A stretch of 64,000 nucleotides of DNA, taken from NCBI RefSeq assembly GCF_000161455.1, contig NZ_CM000745.1:3614130-3678129 (forward strand), read 5' to 3'. Positions 41,682 to 51,667 of this stretch are shown one piece after another. The DNA is from Bacillus pseudomycoides DSM 12442. Lineage in GTDB: Bacteria; Bacillota; Bacilli; Bacillales; Bacillaceae_G. Within the stretch, counting starts at the first letter, position 1; each line of letters starts with the position of its first letter. The position numbers were made by a program, and so were the translations under genes. Under the pieces are notes generated by a model. It had not been told where the DNA came from. It did not search any database and worked only from the letters and a program-made list of their open reading frames with translations.

Positions 41682-42845
41682 TCATGCATTCACAGGTTCC
41701 TCTACAAAAGAAAGTGCATTTTCAAAATCGGTAATTAAATCATCTACATTTTCAAGGCCAACTGATAAACGGAGCAATGAATTAGAAATACCTCTTTCAT
41801 CGCGTGCTTTTTGTGATAATGCTGCATGTGACATTTTTGCAGGATAGGAGAGGATGGATTCCACAGCTCCTAAACTTACTGCAAATACAGGAAGCTTGAC
41901 TTGTGATAAAAATTTTCGCAAAGCATCTTCAGATTGTAACGTGAAAGATAAAACAGCACCGGCAGATTGTGCTTGTGAGTGCTGTATGTCATAGCCAAGG
42001 TGTGATTCTAATCCAGGGTAATACACATTCTGAATTTTCGAGTGTTTTTGTAAATAAAGAGCAATTTTATTCGCGTTTGTTGCTGAGTGTTCGAGACGTA
42101 CGTGTAATGTTTTCAGACCGCGAAGAACGAGAGAGCAATCTTGTGGGCCTAATATAGCGCCAAATGCATTTTGCAGGAAGCCGAGTTTTTTAGCGAGTTC
42201 ATCATCTTTTACAACTGCTAATCCAGCTGTAACATCACTATGACCGGCAATAAACTTTGTCGCACTATGGAGAACCACATCTGCTCCAAGTTCGAGTGGT
42301 TTTTGGAATAGTGGTGTTAAAAATGTGTTATCAACAAAAGTAAGAGCTCCGGTAGATTTCGCTAATTCGCAAACAGTACGAATGTCGGTTACTTTTAATA
42401 ATGGATTGGATGGTGTTTCAATGTAAAAGACTTTTGTATTTGGTCTAATGTTTTGTTTTACTGCCTCTACATTTGTCATATCAACAAATGTATGTGAAAC
42501 ACCGTAACGAGACAGAACCTCTGTTACAATGCGATATGTTCCCCCGTATACATCTTCTGAAATGAGAACATGATCGCCTTGCGAGAGAAGGAGGAAGGCA
42601 GTAGAAATCGCTGCAATTCCAGATGCGAAGGCAAATCCTTTTGTTCCCCCTTCTAATAAAGCGATTATGTCTTCAAGTGCTTCACGTGTTGGATTCCCAG
42701 AGCGACTGTAGTCGTATTTTCCAAAGGTATCTACATCAAATTGATGAAATGTCGATGTATTATAAATGGGAACGTTAACAGCTCCTGTTTGTGAATCATG
42801 TTTATATTGGTTATGAAGTAAGAGTGTATCTAACGAATAACTCAT
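41682..42845 (-). CDS. metC: Cystathionine beta-lyase MetC
   Basis: 387 aa PLP enzyme of the Cys/Met family; YDYSRSGNPTREALE, SGIAAISTAF, ETPSNPLLKVTD, VDNTFLTP, and the PLP lysine in HSATKFIAGHSDV. Cleaves cystathionine to homocysteine. Overlaps metI by 4 bases behind the minus-strand S-box riboswitch; MetC/MetI assignment follows gene order and the B. subtilis pair. Confidence 0.9.
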   Translation of the reverse strand: MSYSLDTLLLHNQYKHDSQTGAVNVPIYNTSTFHQFDVDTFGKYDYSRSGNPTREALEDIIALLEGGTKGFAFASGIAAISTAFLLLSQGDHVLISEDVYGGTYRIVTEVLSRYGVSHTFVDMTNVEAVKQNIRPNTKVFYIETPSNPLLKVTDIRTVCELAKSTGALTFVDNTFLTPLFQKPLELGADVVLHSATKFIAGHSDVTAGLAVVKDDELAKKLGFLQNAFGAILGPQDCSLVLRGLKTLHVRLEHSATNANKIALYLQKHSKIQNVYYPGLESHLGYDIQHSQAQSAGAVLSFTLQSEDALRKFLSQVKLPVFAVSLGAVESILSYPAKMSHAALSQKARDERGISNSLLRLSVGLENVDDLITDFENALSFVEEPVNA

Positions 42846-43954
42846 ATTCTTACACCTTCTTTTACATGTTTAATAGCTTGCTTTAAGTCTTGAATTAAAT
42901 CATCCCCGTTTTCAATGCCAACGGAAAAACGGAGAAGACGATTACATACCCCGCGTGCTATACGCACTGCTTCTGGGATATCTGCATGTGTTTGTGTTGC
43001 TGGATATGTCATTAAACTTTCAACCCCGCCAAGACTTTCTGCAAATGTAATTAACGATAAAGATTGTAAGAAAGGATTTATCCATTTTTCATCGCGAAGA
43101 CGAAATGAAATCATACCGCCCCTTCCTGGATAAAAAACATCGGTTACACCATTCTCCCCATTTAAATAAGAAACGATTTTTTTTGCGTTTTCTTCATGTT
43201 GTTTCATACGAAGAGCCAATGTTTTCATACCACGAATTAATAACCACGAATCAAATGGACTTAATACAGCACCAGAAGCGTTATGATAGTGGGCAAGTGC
43301 TTCGCAAAGTGTCTGACCTTTTGCAACGACAAGGCCGCTTAGTACATCGTTATGTCCACCTAAATACTTTGTTGCGCTGTGAAGGACAATATCTGCGCCT
43401 TCTGTTAATGGTTGTTGTATATAAGGAGTGTAGAAAGTATTATCGACAATTAGAAGTAGGCCGTGCCGTTTTGCGACAGTTGCGACAGCTGCAATATCAG
43501 TGACTTGCATTAATGGATTGGTCGGTGTTTCGATAAAAATAGCCTTTGTTTGAGAAGTGACAGCTTGTTCTATTTGTTTAATAGATTGTGTATCTACGTA
43601 TCTACATCGAATATTCCACTTTTCCTCATGTTCCGAAAATAAGCGGTAGGTCCCTCCGTATAAATCTTCTGATACGATAAGTTCATCTCCAGAACGGAAT
43701 AAGGAAAGAATAAGAAGAACAGCTGCCATTCCAGAACTACAGGCATAGCCTTGTTCACCTTCTTCTAAATCAGCAATTGCGCGTTCTAAAAGACCACGTG
43801 TTGGATTTCCTGTTCGTGAATAATCAAAGCCTGTTGACTTTCCAATTCCTTCATGACGATAAGCTGTTGAAAAGTAAACAGGGGGATTAACTGTTCCTGT
43901 TGTAGTTTCGCTTCGATTTCCGATTTGTGCTAGTTTTGTTTCGATTGTTGACAT
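42842..43954 (-). CDS. metI: Cystathionine gamma-synthase / O-acetylhomoserine thiolyase MetI
   Basis: 370 aa PLP enzyme; FDYSRTGNPTRGLLE, SGMAAVLLIL, ETPTNPLMQVTD, PLP lysine in HSATKYLGGHNDV. Condenses acetylhomoserine with cysteine (or sulfide). First gene of metI-metC; AAAGGAGG upstream of the start. Transcription is controlled by the SAM-I riboswitch at 43979-44135. Confidence 0.9.
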   Translation of the reverse strand: MSTIETKLAQIGNRSETTTGTVNPPVYFSTAYRHEGIGKSTGFDYSRTGNPTRGLLERAIADLEEGEQGYACSSGMAAVLLILSLFRSGDELIVSEDLYGGTYRLFSEHEEKWNIRCRYVDTQSIKQIEQAVTSQTKAIFIETPTNPLMQVTDIAAVATVAKRHGLLLIVDNTFYTPYIQQPLTEGADIVLHSATKYLGGHNDVLSGLVVAKGQTLCEALAHYHNASGAVLSPFDSWLLIRGMKTLALRMKQHEENAKKIVSYLNGENGVTDVFYPGRGGMISFRLRDEKWINPFLQSLSLITFAESLGGVESLMTYPATQTHADIPEAVRIARGVCNRLLRFSVGIENGDDLIQDLKQAIKHVKEGVRI

Positions 43955-43978
43955 GTGAAATTCCTCCTTTATAAAAAT

Positions 43979-44135
43979 AAAAAAAGCCTTCTAAGAAGAA
44001 GGCTTTCATGCGAATATAGTCTTCTTCTTATCTGTCAAATCTTTTCACAATTTGCTGGAATTAGCACCTTATTAACGAACGTGTTAATGGTTGCTGAGGT
44101 GTCATAGGGCCAGTCCCTCTACCTCTCTAGATAAG
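43979..44135 (-). promoter_or_regulatory. SAM-I (S-box) riboswitch controlling metI-metC
   Basis: On the minus strand, P1 CTTATC...GATAAG (44135 to 44027), then AGAGGTAGAGGGACTGGCCC, ATGACACCTCAGCAACC and AAGGTGCTAATTCC, the S-box core in order. The expression platform terminator AAGCCTTCT / AGAAGGCTT with T run is at 43979-44006. Confidence 0.95.
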
Positions 44136-44339
44136 AATATTTTGTATGAAATTTTATTATGGTTTTAACTTTACAACAAAAGATAATTGAATTGCAACTT
44201 TATTTTAAACAATTTTCATTTTTCTGCTAATTCAATTGACTTTTAGTCTATCCCATGCTAAATTTATGAGAAAATTAACAAAGATTGTTAAAAGGTACAC
44301 GTATTTCCTTTTAAAACATAGATGAATAATAAAGACAAA

Positions 44340-44497
44340 CTCTTATTGAGAGCGGTGGAGGGAAAGGCCCTGTGAAACCCGGCAACCTTCAAACGAAATG
44401 TTTGAAACGGTGCTAATACCTGCAAAACAATTTGTTTTGCATGATAAGAGGAGGATTGATGATGTCCCCCTCTTCAAGATGAAGAGGGGGTTTTTAT
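44340..44497 (+). promoter_or_regulatory. SAM-I (S-box) riboswitch controlling yitJ-metH
   Basis: P1 CTCTTAT / ATAAGAG (44340-44450); core GAGCGGTGGAGGGA, GGCCCTGTGAAACCCGGCAACC and ACGGTGCTAATACCTGC. The terminator CCCCCTCTTC / GAAGAGGGGG plus T run is at 44467-44497; GGAGGATTGATGATG after P1 overlaps the anti-terminator region. Confidence 0.96.
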
Positions 44498-44520
44498 ATT
44501 GATAGAAAAGAGGGAGACAA

Positions 44521-46353
44521 GTGAAAATTCTAGATTTAGTATCAAAAGGAATTGTTATCGGTGATGGCGCAATTGGTACGTTATTACATTCTCATGGTTT
44601 GCAAAGTAGTTTTGAAGAATTAAACTTATCTGATCCAGATCTTATTATATCTATTCATAAACAATATGTAGCTGCTGGGGCAGATATTATTCAAACAAAT
44701 ACATATGGTGCAAATGAAGCAAAATTACGCATGTATGGTTTGGAAAATCAGGTCACCCAAATTAATAAAGCAGCGGTTAAACTTGCAAAAGCAGCCGTAA
44801 CAGATAAGAACGCCATTTTAGGGACCATCGGTGGGATGAAGCATATCGGGGCCGTTACAACGACTGATATGGAACGAGAGTTTATGCTACTTGAGCAAGC
44901 GGGAGCATTATTAGAAGAAAAGGTTGACGGATTATTATTAGAAACATTTTATGATGAGTTCGAATTGTTACATGCAGTGAAAGTATTGCGAAAACAAACA
45001 GATATTCCAATTATTGCACAGCTAGCGCTTCATGAAGCGGGCGCAACGCAAAATGGAAATGATGTAAATGGAATATTAACGCAGCTTTTAGATTACGGTG
45101 CAAATGTAGTCGGTTTAAACTGTCAGTTAGGACCGCTTCATATGACGGAAGCTTTTAAAATGATATCGATTCCTAAAAATGGTTATTTGTCGGCTTATCC
45201 AAATGCAGGCCTTCCAAACTATGTAGAAGGACGTTACGTATATGAAGGAAGCCCTGCTTATTTTGAAGAGATGACACCGAAATTTATTGAACAAGGTATT
45301 CGTTTGTTAGGGGGCTGTTGTGGTACAACGCCAGCACATATTGAAGGGATGAAGCGTGTAATTGCGAATGTAACGCCTGTTACAGAAAAACAAATTGTTC
45401 AAAGACAACAAGTAGTTCATATCCAAACAAAACGTGCTAGCACTCATGTTACCCTTGCAGAAAAAGCGAAGAAGCAAACAACGGTGGTTGTTGAACTAGA
45501 TCCCCCAAAAACATTAGATACGCAGCGTTTTTTTGAAGGGGCAAGGGCATTGAAAAGAGCGGGAGCAGATGCCATTACGTTAGCAGATAATTCGTTAGCA
45601 TCCCCGCGCATTTCAAACATGGCAATGGGGGCATTATTAACGAAGCATGATATTCCAGTACTGACGCATTTAACGTGCCGTGATCATAATGTCATTGGTT
45701 TGCAATCTCATTTACTAGGTTTATCGGCTTTAGGAATGGAAGAAGTGTTAGCTTTAACAGGTGATCCAGCGCGAGTGGGGGATTTTCCTGGAGCGACTTC
45801 TGTATATGATTTGTCTTCTATTGAATTAATTAAAATGATTAAAGAAATGAATGATGGTCGATCTATTTTAGGAAAATCCATTGGTCCAGCGACAAGGTTT
45901 TCTGTTGGAGGAGCTTTTAATCCGCACGTGAGACATTTAAAAGCAGCGGTGAAGCGAATGGAGAGGAAAATTGCAGCTGGTGCAGAGTATTTCTTAACAC
46001 AGCCAATTTACGATGTAGCCTTAATTGAAGAAATATACGAGGCGACAAAACATTTAGAAAAACCAATTTTTATTGGAATTATGCCTTTAGTAAGTAAACG
46101 TAATGCTGATTTTCTTCATTTTGAGGTGCCAGGCATTACATTGCCTGAGGAAGTAAGACAGAGAATGGATGGGCATGAAACGCAGGAGTCTGCAATTGAA
46201 GAAGGAATTCGTATTTCTCAGGAATTAATTAATGCCGCAATGAAATACTTTAACGGTATTTATCTCATTACGCCGTTTTTGAAATATGAAATTACAGAAA
46301 ATCTCGTTAAGTATGTGAAAGAAAAGCAAGACGTGAAAGAGGGAATCAACTGA
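44521..46353 (+). CDS. yitJ: Bifunctional homocysteine S-methyltransferase / methylenetetrahydrofolate reductase YitJ
   Basis: 610 aa, GTG start. N-terminal homocysteine-binding barrel with zinc Cys residues (GLNCQLG; LLGGCCGTTPAHI), residues 1-290; C-terminal MTHFR domain (approx. 315-605; VVELDPPKT, LTHLTCRDHN, LTGDPARVGD, YFLTQPIYD). Supplies methyl-THF and methylates homocysteine. Its stop overlaps the metH start by one base. Confidence 0.94.
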   Translation: MKILDLVSKGIVIGDGAIGTLLHSHGLQSSFEELNLSDPDLIISIHKQYVAAGADIIQTNTYGANEAKLRMYGLENQVTQINKAAVKLAKAAVTDKNAILGTIGGMKHIGAVTTTDMEREFMLLEQAGALLEEKVDGLLLETFYDEFELLHAVKVLRKQTDIPIIAQLALHEAGATQNGNDVNGILTQLLDYGANVVGLNCQLGPLHMTEAFKMISIPKNGYLSAYPNAGLPNYVEGRYVYEGSPAYFEEMTPKFIEQGIRLLGGCCGTTPAHIEGMKRVIANVTPVTEKQIVQRQQVVHIQTKRASTHVTLAEKAKKQTTVVVELDPPKTLDTQRFFEGARALKRAGADAITLADNSLASPRISNMAMGALLTKHDIPVLTHLTCRDHNVIGLQSHLLGLSALGMEEVLALTGDPARVGDFPGATSVYDLSSIELIKMIKEMNDGRSILGKSIGPATRFSVGGAFNPHVRHLKAAVKRMERKIAAGAEYFLTQPIYDVALIEEIYEATKHLEKPIFIGIMPLVSKRNADFLHFEVPGITLPEEVRQRMDGHETQESAIEEGIRISQELINAAMKYFNGIYLITPFLKYEITENLVKYVKEKQDVKEGIN

Positions 46354-49300
46354 TGAGACCGATAGAAGAGAGATTACAACATGATATTTTAATATTAGAT
46401 GGCGCGATGGGAACGATGATTCAGCAGGCAGATTTAACTGCAGAAGATTTTGGAGGTGAAGAATACGAAGGTTGTAATGAATACTTAGTAAAAACAAGGC
46501 CAGATGTTATTTTAGGTATCCATAAAGCTTACATTGAAGCGGGTGCGGATATTATCGAAACAAATACGTTTGGTGCTACGAATATCGTATTGCATGATTA
46601 TGAGCTATCTCATTTAGATGAAGAGTTAAATGAAAGAGCGGCGTTTTTAGCAAAGCAAGCGGTAAAGGAGAGTGATAAAGAAGTATATGTAGCAGGTGCG
46701 ATGGGGCCAACAACAAAAGCAATTAGTGTAACAGGCGGTGTAACGTTTGAAGAACTAATTGAAGCTTATACGAGACAAGCTCGGGGCTTATTACGAGGTG
46801 GCGTTGACGTATTGCTTGTAGAGACAAGCCAAGATATGCGTAACGTGAAAGCGGCGTATTTAGGGATTCAGGAAGCGTTTACGGAAGCAAATCATACGGT
46901 TCCGCTTATGATTTCAGGAACCATTGAACCGATGGGAACAACGTTAGCGGGGCAAACAATCGAGGCATTTTATTTATCAATTGAGCATATGAAACCATTA
47001 TCTGTCGGATTAAACTGTGCTACAGGACCAGAATTTATGCGCGAACACATTCGTTCTCTTTCTGACTTATCAGAGTGTTATATTTCTTGTTATCCAAATG
47101 CTGGTCTTCCAGACGAGGATGGACATTATCATGAGTCACCGACTTCACTTGCAGAAAAGGTGAAACAATTTGCTAAAGAAGGGTGGATCAATATTATCGG
47201 TGGTTGTTGCGGTACAACGCCTGATCATATACGAGCGATAAAAGTTTCGCTTGAGTCCCTTGAACCACGTGAGAATCATGAACGAGAAGGTCACGGTATT
47301 AGTGGTTTAGAAGCGTTGCAATATGATGATTCTATGAGGCCATTATTTGTGGGAGAGAGAACAAATGTTATTGGATCAAGAAAATTTAAGCGATTAGTAG
47401 CTGAAGGGAATTTTGCAGAAGCTGCTGAAATTGCGAGGGCGCAAGTGAAGGAAAATGCCCATATTATTGATATTTGTATGGCGGATCCAGATCGTGATGA
47501 AGTAGAAGATATGGAGAACTTTTTGGCAGAAGTAACGAAAGTATTAAAAGTTCCGATTATGATAGATTCAACGGATGATAATGTTATGGCAAAAGCTCTC
47601 ACGTATATACAAGGAAAAGGGGTTATTAACTCTATTAATTTAGAAAATGGAGAAGAGCGTTTTGAGAAAGTAACACCTCTTCTTCATAAATATGGTGCGG
47701 CAATTGTAGTAGGAACGATTGATGAAGAGGGCATGGCAGTTAGTGCAGAAAGAAAGTTAGAAATTGCAAAGAGAAGTTACGAGTTATTAACGAAGAAATA
47801 TGGTATACGTCCATCCGATATTATTTTTGATGCACTCGTTTTCCCGGTAGGAACTGGTGATGAAGAATATATTGGTTCGGCAGCAGCGACGATAGAAGGG
47901 ATTCGTCTTATTAAAGAATCACTGCCAGAATGTTTAACAATTTTAGGAGTAAGTAATATATCGTTTGGTTTACCGCCAGCTGGTCGCGAAGTGCTAAACT
48001 CGGTCTTTTTATATCATGCAACAAAGGCTGGGCTTGACTACGCAATTGTGAATACTGAAAAGCTAGAGCGCTATGCATCCATTCCAGAAGAGGAAAAGGA
48101 ACTCGCAGATGCACTATTATTCGAAACAACGAAAGAAACACTAGAAGAATTTACGAACTTTTACCGGGTTGCTAAGAAAAAAGAAGCGGTCATACAAGAA
48201 ACATTAACACTTGATGAAAGGTTAGCAAATTATATTGTAGAAGGAACGAAGCAGGGTTTACATGAAGATTTAAGTTTCGCACTAACAGAAGGAAGAAAGC
48301 CCCTTGATATTATTAACGGTCCGCTTATGATGGGGATGGACGAAGTAGGTCGTTTGTTTAATAACAATGAGCTTATCGTTGCTGAAGTATTGCAAAGTGC
48401 AGAAAGTATGAAAGCTGCTGTTGCGTATTTGGAGCCTTATATGGAATCTAGCGATAGTGCGAAAAAAGGAAAGGTATTATTAGCAACTGTAAAAGGTGAT
48501 GTACATGATATTGGCAAAAACCTTGTAGAGATTATTTTATCAAATAACGGCTATGATATTCTTAATTTAGGAATTAATGTGCGCTCTGATCGCATTGTGC
48601 AAGAGGTAAAAGAAAAGAAACCAGACATTATCGGACTTTCTGGATTATTAGTAAAATCGGCGCAGCAAATGGTAGCAACTGCCGAAGATTTACAAGCGGC
48701 AAATATTGATATTCCCATTGTTGTAGGTGGTGCGGCATTGACAAGAAAGTTTACAGATAACCGTATTTCACCTTCCTATAATGGACTCGTATTATATGCA
48801 AGTGATGCGATGACAGGACTCGATCTTATCAATCAATTGCAAAAAGAAGAAGAACGAGAAAAAATGAAGCAGGATAAAAAAAATCGCCACATTCATGTCG
48901 TGAAACAAGAGGAGAAAAAAGTGGAGAAACCAGCCGTCATTGAACCGTTGCCGAAAGCAAAAGTTATGGTGCCGGACTCAACAAAAAGGGTTGTACTTCG
49001 TGATATTCCAGTTTCACATCTTGCACCATTTTTAAACAGGCAAATGCTAATTAGTCATCACCTTGGTTTAAAAGGAAATGTGAAAAAATTATTAAAAGAA
49101 GGTGATAAGAGAGCGCATGAGTTAAACAATTTAATTGATGAATTATTACAAGGAGGACAATCTTGGCTATGTCCAAAAGCTGTTTATCAATTTTTCCCTG
49201 CCCAAAGTGATGGACAAACTATTATTATTTATGATCCAGAAGATCGTACACGTGTGCTAGAGCGTTTTTCATTCCCAAGACAAGGGAAAGCTCCGTACCG

Positions 49301-49751
49301 TACATTAGGGGATTACTTACGTCCTGTCGGTGATGAAATGGATTATGTCGCCTTTTTATCTGTTACAGTGGGGCAAGGTGTGCGTGATATTGCGGAAGAA
49401 TGGAAAGAGAAAGGGGATTATTTACGTAGCCATGCGATTCAATCGTTAGCGCTAGAGCTAGCAGAGGGACTCGCTGAAAAAACACATATGTTGATTCGTG
49501 ATCGTTTTGGAATTCCGGATTCACCGGAGATGACGATGGAAGAGCGATTCCGTACAAAATATCAGGGAATTCGTGTTTCTTTTGGTTATCCAGCTTGCCC
49601 AGAACTTGCTGATCAAGAAAAACTATTTCGCTTAATTCAGCCAGAGGAGATTGGAATCTCACTAACAGAAGGATTTATGATGGAGCCGGAAGCATCTGTA
49701 ACGGCAATGGTATTTGCTCACCCCGAAGCACGATATTTTAGTGTACTATAG
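46353..49751 (+). CDS. metH: Cobalamin-dependent methionine synthase MetH
   Basis: 1132 aa with the four canonical modules: homocysteine barrel (1-300; GLNCATGPEFM, IIGGCCGTTPDHI), pterin-binding domain (approx. 320-600; GERTNVIGSRKFK), B12 cap and Rossmann part (approx. 625-840; DVHDIGKN with the cobalt His, VVGGAALT), reactivation domain (approx. 870-1132; GIRVSFGYPACPELAD). Uses methyl-THF to make methionine. Controlled with yitJ by the S-box. Confidence 0.96.
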   Translation: MRPIEERLQHDILILDGAMGTMIQQADLTAEDFGGEEYEGCNEYLVKTRPDVILGIHKAYIEAGADIIETNTFGATNIVLHDYELSHLDEELNERAAFLAKQAVKESDKEVYVAGAMGPTTKAISVTGGVTFEELIEAYTRQARGLLRGGVDVLLVETSQDMRNVKAAYLGIQEAFTEANHTVPLMISGTIEPMGTTLAGQTIEAFYLSIEHMKPLSVGLNCATGPEFMREHIRSLSDLSECYISCYPNAGLPDEDGHYHESPTSLAEKVKQFAKEGWINIIGGCCGTTPDHIRAIKVSLESLEPRENHEREGHGISGLEALQYDDSMRPLFVGERTNVIGSRKFKRLVAEGNFAEAAEIARAQVKENAHIIDICMADPDRDEVEDMENFLAEVTKVLKVPIMIDSTDDNVMAKALTYIQGKGVINSINLENGEERFEKVTPLLHKYGAAIVVGTIDEEGMAVSAERKLEIAKRSYELLTKKYGIRPSDIIFDALVFPVGTGDEEYIGSAAATIEGIRLIKESLPECLTILGVSNISFGLPPAGREVLNSVFLYHATKAGLDYAIVNTEKLERYASIPEEEKELADALLFETTKETLEEFTNFYRVAKKKEAVIQETLTLDERLANYIVEGTKQGLHEDLSFALTEGRKPLDIINGPLMMGMDEVGRLFNNNELIVAEVLQSAESMKAAVAYLEPYMESSDSAKKGKVLLATVKGDVHDIGKNLVEIILSNNGYDILNLGINVRSDRIVQEVKEKKPDIIGLSGLLVKSAQQMVATAEDLQAANIDIPIVVGGAALTRKFTDNRISPSYNGLVLYASDAMTGLDLINQLQKEEEREKMKQDKKNRHIHVVKQEEKKVEKPAVIEPLPKAKVMVPDSTKRVVLRDIPVSHLAPFLNRQMLISHHLGLKGNVKKLLKEGDKRAHELNNLIDELLQGGQSWLCPKAVYQFFPAQSDGQTIIIYDPEDRTRVLERFSFPRQGKAPYRTLGDYLRPVGDEMDYVAFLSVTVGQGVRDIAEEWKEKGDYLRSHAIQSLALELAEGLAEKTHMLIRDRFGIPDSPEMTMEERFRTKYQGIRVSFGYPACPELADQEKLFRLIQPEEIGISLTEGFMMEPEASVTAMVFAHPEARYFSVL

Positions 49752-49769
49752 TGTAGAAGGGGGAGAGGT

Positions 49770-50828
49770 ATGAAAAGAATAGTCTTTACAGGCGGTGGTT
49801 CGGCTGGACATGTGACACCTAATTTAGCAATTATTCCACATTTGCAAAAAAAGGGCTGGGATATTTCTTATATAGGTTCTCATCAAGGGATTGAAAAAAC
49901 GATTATAGAGAACGAAGGAATTCCATACTATGGTATAGCGAGCGGAAAGTTACGCCGTTATTTTGATTTGAAAAATATAAAAGATCCTTTTCTCGTTATG
50001 AAGGGTGTTATGGATGCTTATGTACGAATAAGAAAATTAAAACCTGATGTTATTTTTTCAAAGGGCGGTTTTGTATCTGTACCAGTAGTAATTGGCGGAT
50101 GGTTAAATCGTGTTCCAGTCTTGTTACATGAATCGGATATGACACCAGGACTAGCGAATAAAATTGCACTCCGTTTTGCTTCAAAAATATTTGTTACGTT
50201 TGAAGAAGCAGCACAACATTTGCCAACAGAAAAGGTGGTTTATACAGGTTCGCCTGTGAGGGAAGAAGTGCTACGTGGAAATCGTGAAAAAGGATTACAC
50301 TTTCTTCGGTTCCATACTAGAAAACCAGTTATCACGGTTATGGGAGGAAGTCTAGGGGCAAAGAAAATCAATGAAACAGTACGAGAAGCATTGCCACAGC
50401 TCCTTAAAAATTATCAAGTTGTTCACCTATGCGGAAAAGGAAATCTAGACGAGACGTTACAAGGTATAGAAGGGTATAGGCAATTTGAATATGTGCACGG
50501 AGAATTGCCAGATGTGTTAGGGGCAACTGATTTTGTCATCTCACGAGCTGGATCGAATGCGATTTTTGAATTTTTAACATTGCAAAAACCGATGCTTTTA
50601 ATTCCATTACCGAAAGCTTCAAGCCGCGGAGATCAAATTTTAAATGCACAATCGTTTGAAAGACAAGGGTATGCAGCGGTTTTATATGAAGAAACTGTAA
50701 CAGTGACATCCCTTATGAAGCATATAGAAGAGTTAAATCATAATTGTGAGAAGTATAAAAAAGAATTAAAAAAGTATAGTGGAAAAGAAGCAGTACAGAC
50801 CATTATGAAATATATTACGGAGGCGTGA
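49770..50828 (+). CDS. murG: UDP-GlcNAc--undecaprenyl-PP-MurNAc-pentapeptide transferase MurG (extra-cluster copy)
   Basis: 352 aa GT28 enzyme. GGGSAGHVTPN at the N-terminus, FSKGGFVSVPVVIGG, HESDMTPGLANKI, MGGSLGAKKIN, SRAGSNAIFEFLTLQKPMLLIPLP. Makes lipid II from lipid I. It is 18 bases after metH, not in a dcw cluster, so it may be a second MurG. A weak terminator-like TGATTT/AAATCA follows. Confidence 0.88.
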   Translation: MKRIVFTGGGSAGHVTPNLAIIPHLQKKGWDISYIGSHQGIEKTIIENEGIPYYGIASGKLRRYFDLKNIKDPFLVMKGVMDAYVRIRKLKPDVIFSKGGFVSVPVVIGGWLNRVPVLLHESDMTPGLANKIALRFASKIFVTFEEAAQHLPTEKVVYTGSPVREEVLRGNREKGLHFLRFHTRKPVITVMGGSLGAKKINETVREALPQLLKNYQVVHLCGKGNLDETLQGIEGYRQFEYVHGELPDVLGATDFVISRAGSNAIFEFLTLQKPMLLIPLPKASSRGDQILNAQSFERQGYAAVLYEETVTVTSLMKHIEELNHNCEKYKKELKKYSGKEAVQTIMKYITEA

Positions 50829-50962
50829 TTTCTAAAAAATCATGTCTTTTTTAGTAGAATGAAAGGTTCGAAGAATTACTTTATTTATGTTACAATAACA
50901 GAGATTTAATAGGGGAATTCCAGTTCTTTGAGCGTGAAAATACGAATGGATTAGGAGTGACT

Positions 50963-51181
50963 GTGTTGGAGCTGAGTCTCTATGAAAATACTGCTCTGAT
51001 TATATGTTTTGTGCTATACGTTGGTAGTGTTATTATTTACATTTCAAGAAAATTTTCACAAGAACGAAACTTAGAAAAATCGGAAATAACAGCTGAGTTA
51101 GAGATGTTAGCCGATGAAAGTGATAAAAAGCAAAAAATAAGAGAAAAGCATGAGGCGCCCCACCATTTAAACGCAAAATAA
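50963..51181 (+). CDS. Small membrane protein of unknown function
   Basis: About 72 aa; TAGGAGTG suits the GTG at 50963 or TTG at 50966. One hydrophobic helix (approx. residues 12-30: ALIICFVLYVGSVIIYI) then a charged coiled-coil-like tail (KFSQERNLEKSEITAELEMLADE). I do not recognise a family. Confidence 0.65.
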   Translation: MLELSLYENTALIICFVLYVGSVIIYISRKFSQERNLEKSEITAELEMLADESDKKQKIREKHEAPHHLNAK

Positions 51182-51286
51182 GTTTTGAAGGTGGGGATTT
51201 CTTTTGGCGAAATCCTTCGCTATTATTATCATTAACGCTAAAAAAAGGAGTTTCCCTTTGGTTTTATAAATAAGGAGCTAATTCAT

Positions 51287-51664
51287 ATGAATTTCTATAT
51301 TGCATCAAGTTTTCAAAACAAACATCTTGTTCAATTTGTAGCGAGTCAATTGAAAGAAGCGGGATGGCATCATACATATAATTGGACTCAAAATGAAAGA
51401 GCGACAAATAGAGAACAATTACAGAAGATTGGTCAAGCAGAAAAGCAGGCGATACAAAACGCTGATGTTTTTCTACTTTTATTAGATGGCGGAAATGGGA
51501 GTCACACGGAGCTTGGTATGGCTATTGCGCTAGAGAAGAAAATCTATATGTATCATAAAAACAATCCGCTTCAAACAACGTTTTACCATTTACCAGAAGT
51601 GGATATTTTTCAAGGGGAAGTGGAGGAGTTTGTTTCATACGTCATGAATAAAGGAGACGCATAG
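51287..51664 (+). CDS. Nucleoside 2-deoxyribosyltransferase-like protein
   Basis: 125 aa. MNFYIASSF and LLLDGGNGSHTELGMAIAL fit the deoxyribosyltransferase fold (Y/F near the start; D-G...G-S/T-x-x-E-x-G-x-A with a catalytic-type Glu). Relatives include small YtoQ/DUF4406-type proteins. Three bases before the HD gene, so coexpressed. Substrate unknown. Confidence 0.7.
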   Translation: MNFYIASSFQNKHLVQFVASQLKEAGWHHTYNWTQNERATNREQLQKIGQAEKQAIQNADVFLLLLDGGNGSHTELGMAIALEKKIYMYHKNNPLQTTFYHLPEVDIFQGEVEEFVSYVMNKGDA

Positions 51665-51667
51665 ATC

